The notes under the pieces were generated by a model. The model had not been told where the DNA came from. It worked only from the letters and a program-made list of their open reading frames with translations, and did no database searches. Positions 1-10,517 of a stretch of DNA of 64,000 bases are shown piece by piece; within the stretch, counting starts at the first letter, position 1, and every line of letters starts with the position of its first letter. Position numbers and translations under genes: made by a program. This DNA comes from Rhizobium sp. PP-CC-3A-592 (GTDB lineage Bacteria; Pseudomonadota; Alphaproteobacteria; Rhizobiales; Rhizobiaceae): the NCBI RefSeq assembly GCF_003217095.1, contig NZ_QJSR01000005.1, positions 124,001 through 188,000 on the forward strand, in the 5' to 3' direction.

Positions 1-1906
1 CCACCTTCAGCAGGCCGCGCACCGCGGGGTCGTTGTTGATCACGCGCGCAACGTCGTTTGCCAGCTTGATGATGAGCTTGGCATTGTGATAGCTCGGCGC
101 CGCCTTGCCGGCAAAGAGTTTTACGCGCGGAACCCAGTCGAGCTCGGGATGGGAGCGGATCTGGTCGTAGAGCGAGATCGCCTCGATGATGTTCAACAGC
201 TGGCGCTTGTATTCGTGGATGCGCTTGATCTGGATGTCGAACATGGCCGACGGATCGATGCGGATGCCCATCCGGCTCTGGACGAGCTGGGCGAGCCGCA
301 CCTTGTTGTCGCGCTTGATGGCTGCGAAACGATCCTGGAAAACGGCGTTGTCGGCATGCGGGTCCAGCGCCTTCAAGGCCTCGGCGTCATCCATGAAGTC
401 GTCGCCGATCGTCTCGCGGATCAGCGAGAACAGCTCGGGATTGCATTGCATCAGCCAGCGGCGTGGGGTGATGCCGTTGGTCTTGTTGTTGATGCGCTTC
501 GGGTAGAGCTTGTGCAGGTCGGCAAACACCGTGATCTTCATGAGATCCGTGTGCAGCGCCGAGACGCCGTTGATGGAATGCGAGCCGACGAAGGCGAGGT
601 TGCCCATGCGCACGCGGCGGTCGCCGCTTTCGTCGATCAGCGAGATGTTGCGCACCTGCTGGTCGCTGTAATTCGCCAATTTGCGGGCCTCGAGCAGGAT
701 CTTCGCGTTGATCGCGTAGATGATCTGCATGTGCCGCGGCAGCAGGCGCTCGAACAGCGGTACGGGCCAGGTTTCCAGCGCTTCCGGCAGCAGCGTGTGA
801 TTTGTGTAGGAGAAGGTGCGGCGGGAGTGATCCCAGGCCGTGTCGAAATCGACACCGTGGACGTCGGTCAGAAGGCGCACCAGTTCGGCGACGGACACGG
901 CAGGGTGAGTGTCGTTCAGCTGGATGGCGACCTTGTCCGGCAGGGAGGTGAAATCCGGATATTGCTGGAGGTGGCGGCGCAGGATGTCCTGCAGCGAGGC
1001 GGAGGAGAAGAAGAACTCCTGGCGCAGGCGCAGTTCCTGGCCGGCCGGCGTCGCGTCGGCCGGGTAGAGGACGCGGGCGAGCGCTTCGGCCTTGTTGCTT
1101 TCGCGCAGAGCGCCGATGTGGTCGCCGGCATTGAAGGCATCGAGCAGGATGGGGTCGATCGGATGCGCGCTCCAGAGGCGCAGCGTATTGGTGCGCTTGC
1201 CGCGCCAGCCGACGACCGGCGTGTCGCAGGCCGTGGCGATGACGCGCTCGGCCGGCTTCCAGACGTAGCGGGTCAGTTCCTCGTCGATATTGACGGTCTC
1301 GACCGAGCCGCCGAAGCCGATTTCGTAGGAGCTTTCGCGGCGCTCGAACTCCCAAGGGTTGCCGTGCGCCAGCCATGTTTCCGGCAGCTCCACCTGCCAA
1401 CCATCCGCCATCTGCTGGCGGAAGAGGCCGTGCACGTAGCGGATGCCGTAGCCATAGGCCGGGATATCGACGCTTGCCATGCTTTCCATGAAACAGGCCG
1501 CAAGCCGGCCGAGGCCGCCATTGCCGAGTGCGGCATCGGGCTCCAGTTCGGCGACCACGTCGATATCGACGCCGAAGGAGGCGAGCGCTTCCTTCAACTC
1601 GTCCATCAGGCCGATATTGGTGACGGCATCGCGCATCAGGCGGCCGATCAGGAACTCCAGCGACAGGTAGTAAACGCGCTTGGAACTGTCGGTATAGGCC
1701 TTGCGGGTGGACTCCATCCAGTTGTCGGTGATGCGGTCGCGCACGACCAGGATCGCGGCCGTCAGCCAGTCATGCGGCTTGGCGACCTTCGGGTCCTTGC
1801 CGATGCGGTAGGTCAGGCGCTCGATGATCTCCTGCGCCAGAATTTCGGCGCTCGACTCGCGGCGCGCGGCGTTCGGAATTTTCTCATTTGAGATACGGCT
1901 GACCAT
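1..1906 (-). CDS. glgP: Glycogen phosphorylase, N-terminal part (cut by window edge)
   Basis: GT35-family enzyme that releases glucose-1-phosphate from cytoplasmic glycogen. The first 635 codons are visible; the C-terminal part with the PLP-binding lysine (family length about 820) lies beyond the left edge. The translation shows the family blocks YYLSLEFLIGR (residues 79-89) and ALGNGGLGRLAACF (126-139). ATG at 1906 is chosen because an in-frame TAG ends 9 bases upstream and an AAGGG stretch precedes it. A weak promoter-like pair TTGCAA (2005-2000) and ATACAT (1982-1977), 17 bases apart, lies upstream. In rhizobia glgP commonly heads a glycogen operon (glgBCA, pgm), which would continue off the left side; that is inference. 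Confidence 0.95.
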   Translation of the reverse strand, partial: MVSRISNEKIPNAARRESSAEILAQEIIERLTYRIGKDPKVAKPHDWLTAAILVVRDRITDNWMESTRKAYTDSSKRVYYLSLEFLIGRLMRDAVTNIGLMDELKEALASFGVDIDVVAELEPDAALGNGGLGRLAACFMESMASVDIPAYGYGIRYVHGLFRQQMADGWQVELPETWLAHGNPWEFERRESSYEIGFGGSVETVNIDEELTRYVWKPAERVIATACDTPVVGWRGKRTNTLRLWSAHPIDPILLDAFNAGDHIGALRESNKAEALARVLYPADATPAGQELRLRQEFFFSSASLQDILRRHLQQYPDFTSLPDKVAIQLNDTHPAVSVAELVRLLTDVHGVDFDTAWDHSRRTFSYTNHTLLPEALETWPVPLFERLLPRHMQIIYAINAKILLEARKLANYSDQQVRNISLIDESGDRRVRMGNLAFVGSHSINGVSALHTDLMKITVFADLHKLYPKRINNKTNGITPRRWLMQCNPELFSLIRETIGDDFMDDAEALKALDPHADNAVFQDRFAAIKRDNKVRLAQLVQSRMGIRIDPSAMFDIQIKRIHEYKRQLLNIIEAISLYDQIRSHPELDWVPRVKLFAGKAAPSYHNAKLIIKLANDVARVINNDPAVRGLLKV

Positions 1907-2226
1907 GGATCCGGGCTACCCTTTTGGACGTTGTTCCGACACCACCGAAGGCGCATGCCGACGGAGAATTGCAGCAATGTATGCACCGATACGAAGCGCT
2001 TGCAATAAGTGTTTTCAAGAGGATGTAAAATGAAGCCGGCGGGCGGCAGGCGCGTGCTCGGTGGCGCAAGCCTTCATCGCCGCCGCTTCCGATCCGTCCG
2101 CTACCGCTCCTGTTTTTCTCGTTCCCTATCGCCGTCGGCCGCGTGCTGCAGCCGGATGATCTGCAACGGCAAAAAACCCGCGCGAACGGGTCGCGCGGGT
2201 TTGAAAGAGGTGATCTCGATGTCGGT
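1907..2226. other. Intergenic region between glgP and tadG-like gene
   Basis: This 320-base gap holds the presumed glgP promoter at its left and the terminator of the TadG-like gene at its right. A plus-strand ATG at 2030 has a reasonable AAGAGGATG upstream, but its reading frame runs antisense into the next gene and has no protein-like composition, so I do not call it. Confidence 0.5.
2171..2202 (-). terminator. Rho-independent terminator of the TadG-like gene
   Basis: A perfect 12-base inverted repeat (2174-2185 and 2191-2202, core CCCGCGCGA) with a 5-base loop is followed on the minus strand by six T. It lies 25 bases past the stop of the minus-strand gene ending at 2227. Confidence 0.88.
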
Positions 2227-3477
2227 TTACTGCGTCAACCGGACCATGAGGTTGCTGGCTTTGTCGCCGATCGTCTTGAAGGCTGCGACGAGATCCTCGC
2301 TCTTTTCGGCCTGGAAGTAATAGGTCGGGTCCGTGGCGCAGCCCTGCAGGAGATCCTGGCCGCGCTTGGGTGCCTTGAAGGCGACGGTGAAGACTTTGAT
2401 GCCGTCGTCGCGGGCCTTGTCGCAATAGAACTTCGTGGCGGCGTCGGATCGCGTCGCCTGACTGTCGCCGGTTCTGTTCTGGTAGAAATTGTTCTCGCCA
2501 TCCGTCATGAAGACGATGTACTTGGTCGGTGTCGCCCCGGTCTTCTGCGCATGGGCCTTCGTCTCTGTATTTCCCGACAGGTCCCTGTAGGCAGAGGTGA
2601 ATGCGTCGCTCGAATCCGTTCCTCCCTCTGCCAAGAGGGTATTGACGTAGGTTCCCGTGCCGGCCGTTCCCCAGGCGAGCACGCCAGCTGCATCCTGCGC
2701 GTCGTTGTAGGAGATGGCGGAGGTTCTCACATAGATCGAGGTGGGATCGGCGGTCTTCAGCTGGGTCAGTAGGCTGTTCACAGCCTTCTTGAGCGTCGCG
2801 ATCTTCGAGACGTAGCAGGGCGTGCTCCACTTCGCGTAGGGCCAATAGGCCTCTTCGTAGATGTAGCAGCCATTGGTCGAGGTGTCCTTGGTGTCGGTCT
2901 TCCAGGCCATCGAGCCGGATCGATCGAGCACGAGCACCATCGACAGGGCGTTCTTCGTATCCGAGACGCCTTCCGACTTGCCGGTGGCCGACAGGCTGAT
3001 GCCGTTGCTGCTCACGAGGCGCGTCATGGCATTGAGGTCGATGGGCAGGTTGGATTTGACGCTGATGTCGTAGCCCTTCGCGCCCGTCTGGAGGGTCTTC
3101 GGCTCGATCGTGACCGATGTGTTGTCGACCAGCAGCTTATCTGCCGCAGCCTGTTTCACGAGGGCTTCCGCTGCGGCGGGCGTGCCGACCTCTATCGCGC
3201 TGGAACTGGTGTTCCGCATGGCCATGACCACGTAGTCGTGCGCCGTTTCCCGGGCCTCGTCCACGGTCATGTGCTTGTTGGCAAGGCCGGAGGCTGCGGC
3301 AAGCGCGCCGCTGTCCACCGCCGCCTGGAGCCGGTTCTTCTGGAGCACGATGTTGGTAGTATCGATCGCCACGCCGGCGCCGAAGAGAACCACGGGAAGC
3401 GCTACGGCCGCCATCAGGGCGATGTTGCCGCCCCGATCTTCCAAGCAACGCCCGATCATACCAAAAAACCGCCTCAT
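2227..3477 (-). CDS. TadE/TadG-like protein with von Willebrand A domain
   Basis: Probable membrane-anchored surface protein of the TadG type, 416 residues. Residues 16-40 contain the TadE-like start (DRGGNIALMAAVALPVV) with one hydrophobic segment, and the rest would be periplasmic. The von Willebrand A domain starts near residue 178 and has an intact metal site: DRSGSM at 185-190, threonine 287 in GGTDSS and aspartate 326 in MTDGEN. ATG at 3477 has a GGAG ribosome site. No tadE, tadF or pilus assembly genes are nearby and the gene ends in its own terminator, so it appears monocistronic. Rhizobia often carry several such orphan copies; the ligand is unknown. Confidence 0.88.
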   Translation of the reverse strand: MRRFFGMIGRCLEDRGGNIALMAAVALPVVLFGAGVAIDTTNIVLQKNRLQAAVDSGALAAASGLANKHMTVDEARETAHDYVVMAMRNTSSSAIEVGTPAAAEALVKQAAADKLLVDNTSVTIEPKTLQTGAKGYDISVKSNLPIDLNAMTRLVSSNGISLSATGKSEGVSDTKNALSMVLVLDRSGSMAWKTDTKDTSTNGCYIYEEAYWPYAKWSTPCYVSKIATLKKAVNSLLTQLKTADPTSIYVRTSAISYNDAQDAAGVLAWGTAGTGTYVNTLLAEGGTDSSDAFTSAYRDLSGNTETKAHAQKTGATPTKYIVFMTDGENNFYQNRTGDSQATRSDAATKFYCDKARDDGIKVFTVAFKAPKRGQDLLQGCATDPTYYFQAEKSEDLVAAFKTIGDKASNLMVRLTQ

Positions 3478-3672
3478 GTTCCGCTCCTTCGCCCACGGTC
3501 CGCTTCGCGATATCGCTGAAGCCCATCTTGCTGCTTCGATATCACGGGTTCGTTGGCGGCTGCTTACAAGAGAGGTTAAACTTTTACGGACAGGGCAGGC
3601 ATTCGCGCATGAACCTGTCCCACATTCCGGGCAGGTGGTGCAGAACAGGACAGGTGAACGAGAGAAGGACCG

Positions 3673-4551
3673 TCAGGAAACCGGGACGACATCGACGGCC
3701 TGGTCCGTCTTGTGGCTGCCGTAGCTCTTGAGGACGCCGATAACCGGCGCGACGTCGGAATAATCGCGGCCGTGGCCGACGACGATATGGTCCGTGCCGG
3801 CGGGCACATTGTTGGTCGGGTCGAGTTCCACCCAGCCCAGCATCTTGCCGCACCAGACGCGCACCCAGGCATGCATGGCGTCGGCACCTTCCAGCCGCTC
3901 CTTGCCCGGTGGCGGCAGCGTGCGCAGGAAGCCGCTAACATAGCCGGCGGGAATGCCGAGTGCGCGCAACGCGACGATCATGATATGCGCGAAGTCTTGG
4001 CAGACGCCCTTCTTCAGCCGGAAGGCCTCGATCGGCGTGCTGTCGACCGACGTCGCCTTCGGGTCGTAGGTAAAGTCCTTGAAGATCCGCTCGCACATCA
4101 GGCCGGCGATCTCGCGGACGGTCATTCCGGGCTTGGCAATCCCGCGGGCATAGGCCGCGATCGTCGGATCCTCGGCAAGCCGCGGGCTCGGTGCCAGGAA
4201 ATGGTGAGGGGAGCCGGGATCGAGCGACCAGACGGCGCCGATCTCTGCGGGAAAGGCGGCGAGATCCGGCGAGAAATCCGCTGTGGGCATCGCAGCTTCC
4301 AGCTGGACCCGCGCCTTCATGTGGATGATCAGCTCGTCGTGAAGCTTGCGGAAGAGGATCGACGTCGAGGGGTTTTGAAAGAAATCCAGCATGTCGGTGC
4401 GTTCTTCGGGCACCGGCGTGCAGGTGACGGTGCCCGCCACCAGACGCTGGCGCGACGGCAGGGACAGCGGCAGCACGCGCACGATGTGGCGTCCGCCGGA
4501 AACCGGGATCTCGTAGCTATAGGTGATCTTGAGGCTGATATCGTAAAGCAT
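3673..4551 (-). CDS. Transglutaminase-like cysteine protease family protein
   Basis: Protein of 292 residues with the bacterial transglutaminase N-terminal beta region (about 1-85) and a transglutaminase-like core. The papain-like triad is complete: Cys184 in GVCQDFAH, His227 in DAMHAWV and Asp244 in ELDPTN. No signal peptide is seen, so it should be cytoplasmic. ATG at 4551 follows a GGGGGGA ribosome site. It is the last gene of a minus-strand cluster after the ATP-grasp/alpha-E and DUF2126 genes (gap 110 bases), a recurrent neighbourhood thought to make or cleave an amide-linked product. Whether it acts as peptidase or amidase cannot be told from sequence. Confidence 0.9.
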   Translation of the reverse strand: MLYDISLKITYSYEIPVSGGRHIVRVLPLSLPSRQRLVAGTVTCTPVPEERTDMLDFFQNPSTSILFRKLHDELIIHMKARVQLEAAMPTADFSPDLAAFPAEIGAVWSLDPGSPHHFLAPSPRLAEDPTIAAYARGIAKPGMTVREIAGLMCERIFKDFTYDPKATSVDSTPIEAFRLKKGVCQDFAHIMIVALRALGIPAGYVSGFLRTLPPPGKERLEGADAMHAWVRVWCGKMLGWVELDPTNNVPAGTDHIVVGHGRDYSDVAPVIGVLKSYGSHKTDQAVDVVPVS

Positions 4552-4661
4552 GGATCCCCCCGCGGTCTTGTCCGTCCGGACTCTATGCCCTGTTTGCCGT
4601 TCCGGCGCATTCTAAAAGCGGCCGCGTCACAAAAGCATAAGACAGCGCGGATCGCGCGCCA

Positions 4662-7115
4662 TCAGCTCAGATAGGTCTGGGCGAGAATGTCGGAGAAGCG
4701 TTCCATCTCCTTTTCGAGGTGCTCGTAGACCTCGCTCGTCATCCCCTCGGGCGTCATCACCGCGAGACCCGAATGCAGGCGCACCGCCTCGCGGTAGAAG
4801 GGCGACATCTGGCCGTTCTGATAGGCGTTCGGCAGTTGTTCGACTTCGGCGCGGATTTCGTTCAGCTGATAGAGGATGGAGCGCGGGTTGAGCGGATCGA
4901 GCGCCAGGAGGTCGGTGACCGTCAAAGGTGCGGTGTTGACGTTGTAGCGGCGGCGATGGGTCATGACGCTGTCACCGATCTCCAGCAGCATGTCGAGCGC
5001 GCCGTCCGGCGCATCCCGGCCGGACATATGGCCGAGCAGGCGGGTCATGTGCATGCCGCGTTCGAGATAGCGGCCGATCGACAGAAAGCGCCAGCCGGTG
5101 AAGCGGTACATGTTTTCGTGCACGAGACCGGCAAAGCCCGCGAGCTTGCGCAGCAGGATGGTCATGGCGTGCGTCGCGTCGTCGCCGGCCTCCACCGTCG
5201 CGCGGAACTTGCGCACCGTCTTCGACAGATCGTTGAGCGCCAGCCAGCCATCGGCCGAGAAGCGGTCGCGGATGTTGCTCGCCGAATAGAGCGCGCTGTC
5301 GATGTTGGCGACGAGACTGTCGGGCACCGGCTGCGCCGAGTCGATGTCGAGCACCTTCAGATATTCCGAGACGTCCTTCAGCAGCGGCATTTCGCTGTTG
5401 GCGTTTTCGGCAAAGCGCCCGTGCCAGGCGCGCAGGATGCGCAGGGCGCCTTCCGAGCGCTCGATATAGCGGCCGAGCCAGAACAGGTTGTCCGCAGCCC
5501 GGCTCGGCAGGCTGCCGGGCATGGTGCGGATGAAGGTTTCGTCGGAGGTGAGGAGCGTGGTGCGCTCGACCGGGCGATCGCTGACGATCCAGACATCGGC
5601 CGCGGAGCCGCCGGCCTGCATGGCGATGGCGGCGGCGTCCGCGCCGCTCGAGATCCGGGCAAAGCCGCCGGGCATGACCTGCCAGCCGTTCCGCGTACGG
5701 GCGAGATAGACGCGCAGACTCATCGGGCGCGGCGTCAGCTTGCCATCCACCCAGGCCGGCGTGGTGGACAGCGTGACGACCTCCTGGCCGACCAGCTTCT
5801 GCCCGTCATTGGCCAGCCAGTCGCGGATCGAGAGCTTGGCGTTCTCGCGCATCGACGAGCCGAGAACCGATCGGCCGTTGTCGTCGAAGAAGGGGCGCGT
5901 GGAGTAGGCGGGGCCGATAACCATCTTCTCGATGTTGCGGGCGACCTGCTCGCGCTCGGGCTTCTGCCCGCACCACCATGTGGCGATGCTCGGCAGCAGC
6001 AGGTCTTCGCCCAGCAGATGATGGCAGATCGTCGGCATGAAGGCGAGGAAGGCGCGTGTTTCCAGAATGCCGGAGCCGAGGGCGTTGACGATGGAGACGG
6101 TGCCGGAGCGCAGTGCCGCGAGCAGGCCGGGCGTGCCGATATGGGAGCGCTGGTTGAGTTCGAGCGGGTCGGCGAAGGACGAGTCGAGGCGGCGCCAGAG
6201 AATGCCGATCGGCTTCAGGCCGGCCACAGTACGCACCATCACGCGCCCGTCCACCACGGTCAGATCCTCGCCCTCCAGCAGCATGAAGCCGAGATAGCGC
6301 GCGATGTAGGCGTGCTCGAAATAGGTCTCGTTGGCGAGACCCGGTGTCAGCACGGCGATGCGGTCGTCCGGCGAGCGCTTGCGCATTTGCAGCGCATCGC
6401 GGAAGGCGACGAAGAAGCGGGCGAGACGGTGGACATGGGTCTCGGCATAGATGTCGGAAAAGGCGCGCGTGGTCGCCACCCGGTTTTCCAGTGCGAATCC
6501 GGCGCCGGAGGGGGCCTCCGTGCGGTCGGCCAGCACCCACCAGTTTCCGTCCGGGCCACGGCCGATCTCGAACGACACGAAATGCAGGAAGTTGCCGTCG
6601 GCCGGTTTCACGCCGACCATGGGGCGCAGGAACTCGGTATTGCCCGCGACCAGCGCCGGCGGCAGGAAGCCTTCGTTGACGAGCGTGTTCGGCCCGTAGA
6701 TGTCGGCGGCGATCCGCTCCAGCAGGTCTGCGCGCTGGATGAGGCCGAGCGACAGCTCTTCCCATTCGCGCTCGGCGATCAGCACCGGGATATGCGATAG
6801 CGGCCAGCTGCGCTCGGAGTTTTCCTTGGTGCCGTAGGCGCGGTAGAAGACGCCGGCGTCGCGGAGATAGCGGTCGGCCCGGGCAAAGCGGTTGGCAAGC
6901 TCCGCCTCGTCCATGCGGCCGATGGCCGAGACGAGGTGCTGCCAGACGGGGCGCACGTTGCCCTGCGCATCCACCATCTCGTCGGCGATGCCCGGTAGGG
7001 CGCGATAGTCGGCCACCGGGTCGCTTGTCCGCTTCGGGATACCAGCGGTCGTCCCGGCCAATCCCGCTTTGATGGCCTCCCCTTTGATGGTCCCGGCCGT
7101 CGGCTTCTGTGTCAT
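4662..7115 (-). CDS. Circularly permuted ATP-grasp protein fused to alpha-E domain
   Basis: Fusion of 817 residues. Residues about 35-510 match the circularly permuted type 2 ATP-grasp family (COG2308, DUF404/407), shown by WPLSHIPVLI, NTEFLRPMVGVKP and LTPGLANETYFEHAYIARYL. Residues about 530-810 match the alpha-helical alpha-E domain (COG2307, DUF403), starting at MPGSLPSRAADNLFWLGRYI (M532). Other bacteria often encode the two as separate adjacent genes. ATP-grasp ligases form amide or peptide bonds with ATP; the substrate here is unknown. The start is separated by only six bases from the upstream DUF2126 stop, so the two are cotranscribed and probably coupled. Ribosome site AGGACGAC precedes the ATG. 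Confidence 0.93.
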   Translation of the reverse strand: MTQKPTAGTIKGEAIKAGLAGTTAGIPKRTSDPVADYRALPGIADEMVDAQGNVRPVWQHLVSAIGRMDEAELANRFARADRYLRDAGVFYRAYGTKENSERSWPLSHIPVLIAEREWEELSLGLIQRADLLERIAADIYGPNTLVNEGFLPPALVAGNTEFLRPMVGVKPADGNFLHFVSFEIGRGPDGNWWVLADRTEAPSGAGFALENRVATTRAFSDIYAETHVHRLARFFVAFRDALQMRKRSPDDRIAVLTPGLANETYFEHAYIARYLGFMLLEGEDLTVVDGRVMVRTVAGLKPIGILWRRLDSSFADPLELNQRSHIGTPGLLAALRSGTVSIVNALGSGILETRAFLAFMPTICHHLLGEDLLLPSIATWWCGQKPEREQVARNIEKMVIGPAYSTRPFFDDNGRSVLGSSMRENAKLSIRDWLANDGQKLVGQEVVTLSTTPAWVDGKLTPRPMSLRVYLARTRNGWQVMPGGFARISSGADAAAIAMQAGGSAADVWIVSDRPVERTTLLTSDETFIRTMPGSLPSRAADNLFWLGRYIERSEGALRILRAWHGRFAENANSEMPLLKDVSEYLKVLDIDSAQPVPDSLVANIDSALYSASNIRDRFSADGWLALNDLSKTVRKFRATVEAGDDATHAMTILLRKLAGFAGLVHENMYRFTGWRFLSIGRYLERGMHMTRLLGHMSGRDAPDGALDMLLEIGDSVMTHRRRYNVNTAPLTVTDLLALDPLNPRSILYQLNEIRAEVEQLPNAYQNGQMSPFYREAVRLHSGLAVMTPEGMTSEVYEHLEKEMERFSDILAQTYLS

Positions 7116-7121
7116 GTCGTC

Positions 7122-10100
7122 CTACAGTCCCGCCGGCCGACGCAGATCGAGCGTGAAGGGGAACTCCGGCGAAGGGGTTTCCGGCGTCAGCGCATAGCCG
7201 CCGGCCGTGTGGCCCCAGGGCTCGAACCGCGCCAAGCGCCGCGCCTCCGCCTCGTTGCCGTTGACCGGGAACGTATCGTAATTGCGGCCGCCGGGATGGG
7301 CGACGTGGTAGATGCAGCCGCCGATCGAGCGGCGCGACCATGTGTCGTAGACGTCGAAGGTCAGCGGCGTGTTGACAGGCAGGACCGGATGCAGGCCGGC
7401 AGCCGGCTGCCATGCCTTGTAGCGCACGCCCGCCACCGAGACGCCGTTGACGCCCGTCGGGGTCAGTGGCACGGGGCGGCCGTTACAGGCCACCGTGTAG
7501 CGGCCGGGATTGGCGGTCTCAAACCGAACCTGCAGGCGCTCCACGGAGCTGTCGACATAGCGCACCGTGCCGCCGATCGCGCCCTGTTCGCCCATGACGT
7601 TCCAGGGCTCCAGCGCCTGACGCAATTCGAGCTTCGTGCCCTCATAGGTGACTTCGCCGCAGAAGGGGAAGCGGAACTCCAGCTGTGCCTCGAACCATTC
7701 CGGGCGGAAGTCGAAGCCGTTGGCGCGCAGGTCGGCCAGCACGTCGAGGAAGTCGGCCCAGACATGGTGCGGCAGCATGAAGCGGTCGTGCAGCGTCGTG
7801 CCCCAGCGCACCAGCCTGCCATCGGCCGGGTTCTGCCAGAAGCGGGCGATGAGCGCGCGCACCAGAAGCTGCTGGGCGAGCGACATCCGCGCGTTCGGCG
7901 GCATTTCGAAACCGCGGAACTCGACGAGACCCAGGCGACCGGTCGGGCCGTCGGGTGAGAACAGCTTGTCGATGCAGATTTCCGAGCGGTGCGTGTTGCC
8001 GGTAACGTCGGTCAGCAGGTTGCGGAACAGGCGGTCGGTCAGCCACGGCAAGGGAGCCGTGCCCTGGCCAGGCAGCGGCACCTGCGCCATGGCGGTCTCA
8101 AGCTCATAGAGGCTGTCGTGACGGGCCTCGTCGATGCGCGGCGCCTGGCTGGTCGGGCCGATGAACATGCCGGAGAAGAGGTAGGAGAGCGACGGGTGGC
8201 GCTGCCAGTGCAGCACAAGGCTCTTCAACAGGTCGGGACGGCGCAGGAAGGGGCTGTCGTTGGGGTTGCGCCCGCCGACCACCACATGGTTGCCGCCGCC
8301 GGTGCCGGTGTGGCGGCCGTCGATCATGAACTTGTCGGCGCCGAGCCGCGACTGGCGCGCTTCCTCGTAGATGACCGAGGTGATGTCGACGCATTCCTGC
8401 CAGTTCGCTGCAGGATGCACGTTGACCTCGATGACGCCGGGGTCCGGCGCGACGCGCATGACGTTGACGCGCTCGTCGTGCGGCGGTGCGTAGCCTTCGA
8501 TGTGGATGGCAAGGCCCAAGTCGTTTGCGGCGGTTTCGGCCGCGGCGATCAGATCGAGATAGTCCTCAATCCGCTCCACCGGCGGCATGAAGATACAGAG
8601 GCGGCCGTTCTGGGGCTCGACCGTGATCGCGGTGCGCACGGCGCCGCCGATTTCGGCGAGCACCTGCTCGTTGCGGTCCTGCTGGGCTTCGGCCGCCTGG
8701 AAGGATGCTTCCGCCATCGCCCGGTCCGGTTTCGGCTCGGTTTTCTCACCGGGCTTCTGGGCCGCACCGGCGGCGCGACCCGGGCCGACGGGGAAGTCCG
8801 GCAGGGCGGTGCGGGGGATCGAGGGATCCGCCTCGTGGATATAGGGGAACTGCGATGGCGGGATGTAGGGCAGGGCGCCGAGCGGGATGCGATAGCCGAC
8901 GGGGCTGTCGCCGGGCACGAGGAAGATCTTGCCGCGGCGCGTGCGCCAGCGCTCGCTCATCCACTTGCGTCTGCCCGCCTGTCCGCCGGAGGCCTGTGCG
9001 TTCCAGGCCTGCACGGGCAGGACGAAGCCGGTGGGAACCGTCAGGCCGCGCTCGAAGACACGGGCGATGCGGCTGCGTTCCTCGGCGTCCTTCAGTTTGG
9101 AATTGGACGGATCGACGTTCTCGGGCAGGCTGCCTTCCTTGATGATCCATTCGGCCGGGTCCTCATAGGCCGGCAGCACCATGTCCGGCTCGATGCCGAG
9201 CGCGACGGCAATGCCGGTCAGGAGCTTTTCGGCCTCCTCCGGTCCTGCCTTGGTGTCCACGTCCTCGCGCGCGACAAGCTCGGGATTGCGCCAGATCGGC
9301 ACGCCGTCGCGACGCCAGTAGAGCGAGAAGGTCCAACGGGGCAGGCTTTCGCCGGGATACCATTTGCCCTGGCCGTAATGGAGGAAACCACCGGGCGCGA
9401 AGCGCTCGCGCAGGCGCCGGATCAGGTCGTCGGCCTTGCCGCGCTTGGTCGGGCCGACGGCGTCCGTATTCCATTCGCCGGATTCGAAGTCGTCGATCGA
9501 CACGAAGGTCGGCTCGCCGCCCATGGTCAGGCGGACGTCGTTGGCGGTGAGCGCAGCATCGACCTCGTGACCGAGCGCGTTCAGCGCATCCCAGCTTTCG
9601 TCGGAGAACGGCTTGGTGATGCGCGGATGTTCGGCGACGCGGTCCACCCGCATCTCGAAGGCGAATTCGGTCCGGGTGTCGGGATCGCCGGCAAAGCCGC
9701 CGGAAATCGGCGCGGCATTGCGGTAATGCGGCGTGGCAGAGAGGGGGATATGGCTTTCGCCGGTCAGGAGCCCGGAGGTCGGATCGAGCCCGACCCAGCC
9801 GGCACCGGGTAGATAGACCTCGCACCAGGCGTGAAGGTCGGTGAAATCGACCTCGGTGCCGGATGGGCCATCGAGCGCCTTCAGGTCTGGGGCAAGCTGG
9901 ATGAGATAGCCGGAGACGAAGCGGGCGGCGAGGCCGAGATGACGCAGGATCTGCACCAGAAGCCAGCTGGAGTCGCGACAGGAGCCGAGCGCGTTCGTCA
10001 GCGTTTCCTCAGGCGTCTGTACGCCGGGTTCCATGCGGATGACGTAGTTGACGGCCTGCTGCAGGCGCATGTTGATGCCGACGACGAAATCGACCGTGTT

Positions 10101-10517
10101 CATCGGCGTCCGGTCGAGACCGTCGAGATAGGCCTGCAAGGCGGGGCCGGCCGGCTCGGGCTGGCTGTAGATGGCAAGGTCTTCGCGAATATCCTCTGGA
10201 TACTCGAACGGCCAGGTCTCAGCGCTCTCTTCCACGAAGAAGTCGAACGGGTTGTAGACCGTCATGTCGGCGACGAGATCGACCTCGATCTTGAACTCGG
10301 TCACCGGGTCGGGAAACACGTACCGCGCGATATAGCTGCCATAAGGGTCCTGCTGCAGCGTCACGAAATGGTTGGCGGGCGTCACCTTCAGGGAGTGGCT
10401 CAGCACCTTCGTCTTGGAATGCGCGGCCGGCTTCAGCCGGATCACCTGCGGGCCGAGGCGGACCGGCCGGTCATAGGTATAATGGGTCAGATGGTAGATG
10501 CTGGCTTTGATCGACAT
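7122..10517 (-). CDS. Transglutaminase-like protein with C-terminal DUF2126
   Basis: Large protein of 1131 residues (COG1305 plus COG4196). The N-terminal transglutaminase-like domain has a full triad: Cys180 in [10 protein letters not shown], His229 in LHAWCEVYL and Asp245 in GLDPTSGL. The C-terminal part (about 370-1125) is DUF2126, with the glycine-rich block [16 protein letters not shown] and RFMLPHHVW; as I recall this domain was assigned to the glutamine-synthetase-like amidoligases. ATG at 10517 is preferred over one 39 bases upstream because GAGGGGA sits at the right distance and the conserved sequence starts there. First gene of the three-gene cluster. Substrate and product are not known. 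Confidence 0.93.
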   Translation of the reverse strand: MSIKASIYHLTHYTYDRPVRLGPQVIRLKPAAHSKTKVLSHSLKVTPANHFVTLQQDPYGSYIARYVFPDPVTEFKIEVDLVADMTVYNPFDFFVEESAETWPFEYPEDIREDLAIYSQPEPAGPALQAYLDGLDRTPMNTVDFVVGINMRLQQAVNYVIRMEPGVQTPEETLTNALGSCRDSSWLLVQILRHLGLAARFVSGYLIQLAPDLKALDGPSGTEVDFTDLHAWCEVYLPGAGWVGLDPTSGLLTGESHIPLSATPHYRNAAPISGGFAGDPDTRTEFAFEMRVDRVAEHPRITKPFSDESWDALNALGHEVDAALTANDVRLTMGGEPTFVSIDDFESGEWNTDAVGPTKRGKADDLIRRLRERFAPGGFLHYGQGKWYPGESLPRWTFSLYWRRDGVPIWRNPELVAREDVDTKAGPEEAEKLLTGIAVALGIEPDMVLPAYEDPAEWIIKEGSLPENVDPSNSKLKDAEERSRIARVFERGLTVPTGFVLPVQAWNAQASGGQAGRRKWMSERWRTRRGKIFLVPGDSPVGYRIPLGALPYIPPSQFPYIHEADPSIPRTALPDFPVGPGRAAGAAQKPGEKTEPKPDRAMAEASFQAAEAQQDRNEQVLAEIGGAVRTAITVEPQNGRLCIFMPPVERIEDYLDLIAAAETAANDLGLAIHIEGYAPPHDERVNVMRVAPDPGVIEVNVHPAANWQECVDITSVIYEEARQSRLGADKFMIDGRHTGTGGGNHVVVGGRNPNDSPFLRRPDLLKSLVLHWQRHPSLSYLFSGMFIGPTSQAPRIDEARHDSLYELETAMAQVPLPGQGTAPLPWLTDRLFRNLLTDVTGNTHRSEICIDKLFSPDGPTGRLGLVEFRGFEMPPNARMSLAQQLLVRALIARFWQNPADGRLVRWGTTLHDRFMLPHHVWADFLDVLADLRANGFDFRPEWFEAQLEFRFPFCGEVTYEGTKLELRQALEPWNVMGEQGAIGGTVRYVDSSVERLQVRFETANPGRYTVACNGRPVPLTPTGVNGVSVAGVRYKAWQPAAGLHPVLPVNTPLTFDVYDTWSRRSIGGCIYHVAHPGGRNYDTFPVNGNEAEARRLARFEPWGHTAGGYALTPETPSPEFPFTLDLRRPAGL

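Noticed and set aside
86..1891. A 601-codon open frame opposite glgP
   Set aside because: Mirror of glgP coding; no start signal or recognisable domain, and repeated VD/RQ composition typical of antisense frames.
2009..2320. Plus-strand frame with a good AAGAGGATG near ATG 2030
   Set aside because: It runs into the antisense of the TadG-like gene through its terminator and has Arg/Ser-rich, non-protein-like composition.
3478..3672. Possible gene or RNA between the TadG-like and transglutaminase genes
   Set aside because: No start with ribosome site, no stable hairpin with T-run and no repeat seen.
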